NCBI GenBank assembly: GCA_029058705.1
Contig: JAIDXA010000198.1
Coordinates: 1 to 5,335 of the forward strand
Length of the DNA: 5,335 nucleotides
Direction of reading: 5' to 3'
DNA from: Paramuribaculum sp.
GTDB taxonomy: Bacteria > Bacteroidota > Bacteroidia > Bacteroidales > Muribaculaceae
Shown: in pieces, positions 5,152-5,335 of the stretch
Layout: every line of letters begins with the position of its first letter
Numbering within the stretch: the stretch's first letter is position 1
Program-made: the position numbers and the translations under genes
The notes under the pieces: generated by a model
The model's database searches: none
What the model was told of the DNA's origin: nothing
What the model saw: the letters and a program-made list of their open reading frames with translations, nothing else

Positions 5152-5262
5152 ATGACCATAATAATCACCCGATCCCTACTACGAATATTATCTGCTTGCC
5201 TTTTCGCATCCATATCAGTCATGCCGGCAGCGACACAAAAGAAAAGCCACCCCGCCTATTGA
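5152..5262 (+). pseudogene. 5' fragment of a secreted-protein gene, cut by an IS3-family element
   Basis: The frame from ATG 5152 encodes 36 residues and stops at TGA 5260-5262. Residues 1-27 look like a signal peptide: an N-terminus with Arg7 and Arg11, a hydrophobic core ILSACLFASISVMPA, then ATQKKSHPAY. LSAC (13-16) matches a lipobox, but it sits inside the hydrophobic core with more hydrophobic residues after it, so cleavage after the PA/AA region by signal peptidase I seems likelier. Only about nine mature residues remain before the element begins. The TGA stop is formed by the first three bases of the element (TGAACTGCACC...). The original product cannot be named; its remainder would lie beyond the far end of the insertion. 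It has its own -7 box at 5102. Confidence 0.65.
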
Positions 5263-5264
5263 AC

Positions 5265-5302
5265 TGCACCCCAAAAGTTGGACACAAAACTTTTGGGGTG
5301 CA
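5265..5302. repeat. 15-bp hairpin at the IS end, just before orfA
   Basis: TGCACCCCAAAAGTT (5265-5279) pairs perfectly with AACTTTTGGGGTGCA (5288-5302) around the eight-base loop GGACACAA. The right arm ends two bases before the orfA ATG. It may hinder transcription or translation entering from the interrupted gene, a known way for IS elements to limit transposase expression; this role is inferred. Confidence 0.8.
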
Positions 5303-5304
5303 TT

Positions 5305-5335
5305 ATGTATAGACGCCACAATTTTGAAGAAAGAC
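5305..5335 (+). CDS. IS3-family transposase OrfA, first ten codons (partial, runs off right edge)
   Basis: ATG 5305 opens MYRRHNFEER and continues past the window edge. An M-Y-R-R-x-x-F-E-x start, right behind a hairpin IS end, fits the helix-turn-helix OrfA of IS3-family elements (IS150-like group), which binds the IS ends and regulates OrfAB made by frameshifting. Ten residues are too few for a firm subgroup. The call rests mainly on the position behind the terminal repeat. Confidence 0.55.
   Translation, partial: MYRRHNFEER

Larger units (their letters stand above)
5260..5335. mobile_element. IS3-family insertion sequence, left end (runs off right edge)
   Basis: The element appears to begin at TGAACTGCACCCCAAAAGTT (5260-5279), a terminal sequence starting with 5'-TG as IS3-family ends do. 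It is followed by GGACAC and a copy of the same arm in inverted orientation. An orfA start follows at 5305. The exact outer base, and any 3-4 bp target duplication, need the far end, which is outside the window. Confidence 0.7.

Noticed and set aside
2841..5335. Attachment-site repeat of the tRNA-Thr 3' end
   Set aside because: I looked for a second copy of the T-arm and acceptor 3' bases downstream and found none in this window.
1..5335. CRISPR array or complete defence system
   Set aside because: No regularly spaced direct repeats and no nuclease, helicase, reverse transcriptase or TIR-type motifs were seen.

Overview
The window looks like the chromosome of a gut-type Bacteroidales bacterium, possibly Muribaculaceae, though the family is inferred. 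Support: Bacteroidetes -7 boxes (TAnnTTTG) stand before several transcription units, there is no Shine-Dalgarno reliance, GC is moderate, and a short glycogen-synthase-like protein is followed by a DUF4270 lipoprotein, a gene pair I associate with this order.

Core part, 1-2954. At the left edge is the 5' end of a leftward gene for a secreted DsbD-type protein. After a 344-base divergent promoter region, a rightward unit starts near 400. It carries a 274-aa protein that resembles only the N-terminal half of glycogen/starch synthase and lacks its catalytic motifs, then a 464-aa DUF4270 lipoprotein. A -7 box touches the DUF4270 stop codon and serves a tRNA-Thr(CGT) gene, which ends at a strong, probably bidirectional terminator.

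Accessory part, 2955-5335. Beyond the tRNA the DNA is sparse and patchy. It holds a leftward 74-aa two-helix membrane protein, a frameshifted remnant of an IS5-type transposase C-terminus, and a rightward pair of small membrane proteins (57 and 97 aa). Next come a 24-bp perfect hairpin, a leftward DUF695-type protein, and an orphan promoter-leader-terminator unit predicted to make an RNA of about 65 nt. A signal-peptide gene cut by an IS3-family element closes the window. The base of the element appears to supply the stop codon of the broken gene, and its orfA starts at the right edge.

How the parts may work together: the GT5-like protein and the lipoprotein are probably co-transcribed, pairing a cytoplasmic, apparently non-catalytic protein with an envelope lipoprotein. 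No pathway can be read for the accessory genes. I did not find a complete new defence or mobile system. The best leads are the orphan leader RNA, the degenerate GT5/DUF4270 pair, the perfect hairpin, and the small membrane-protein pair.
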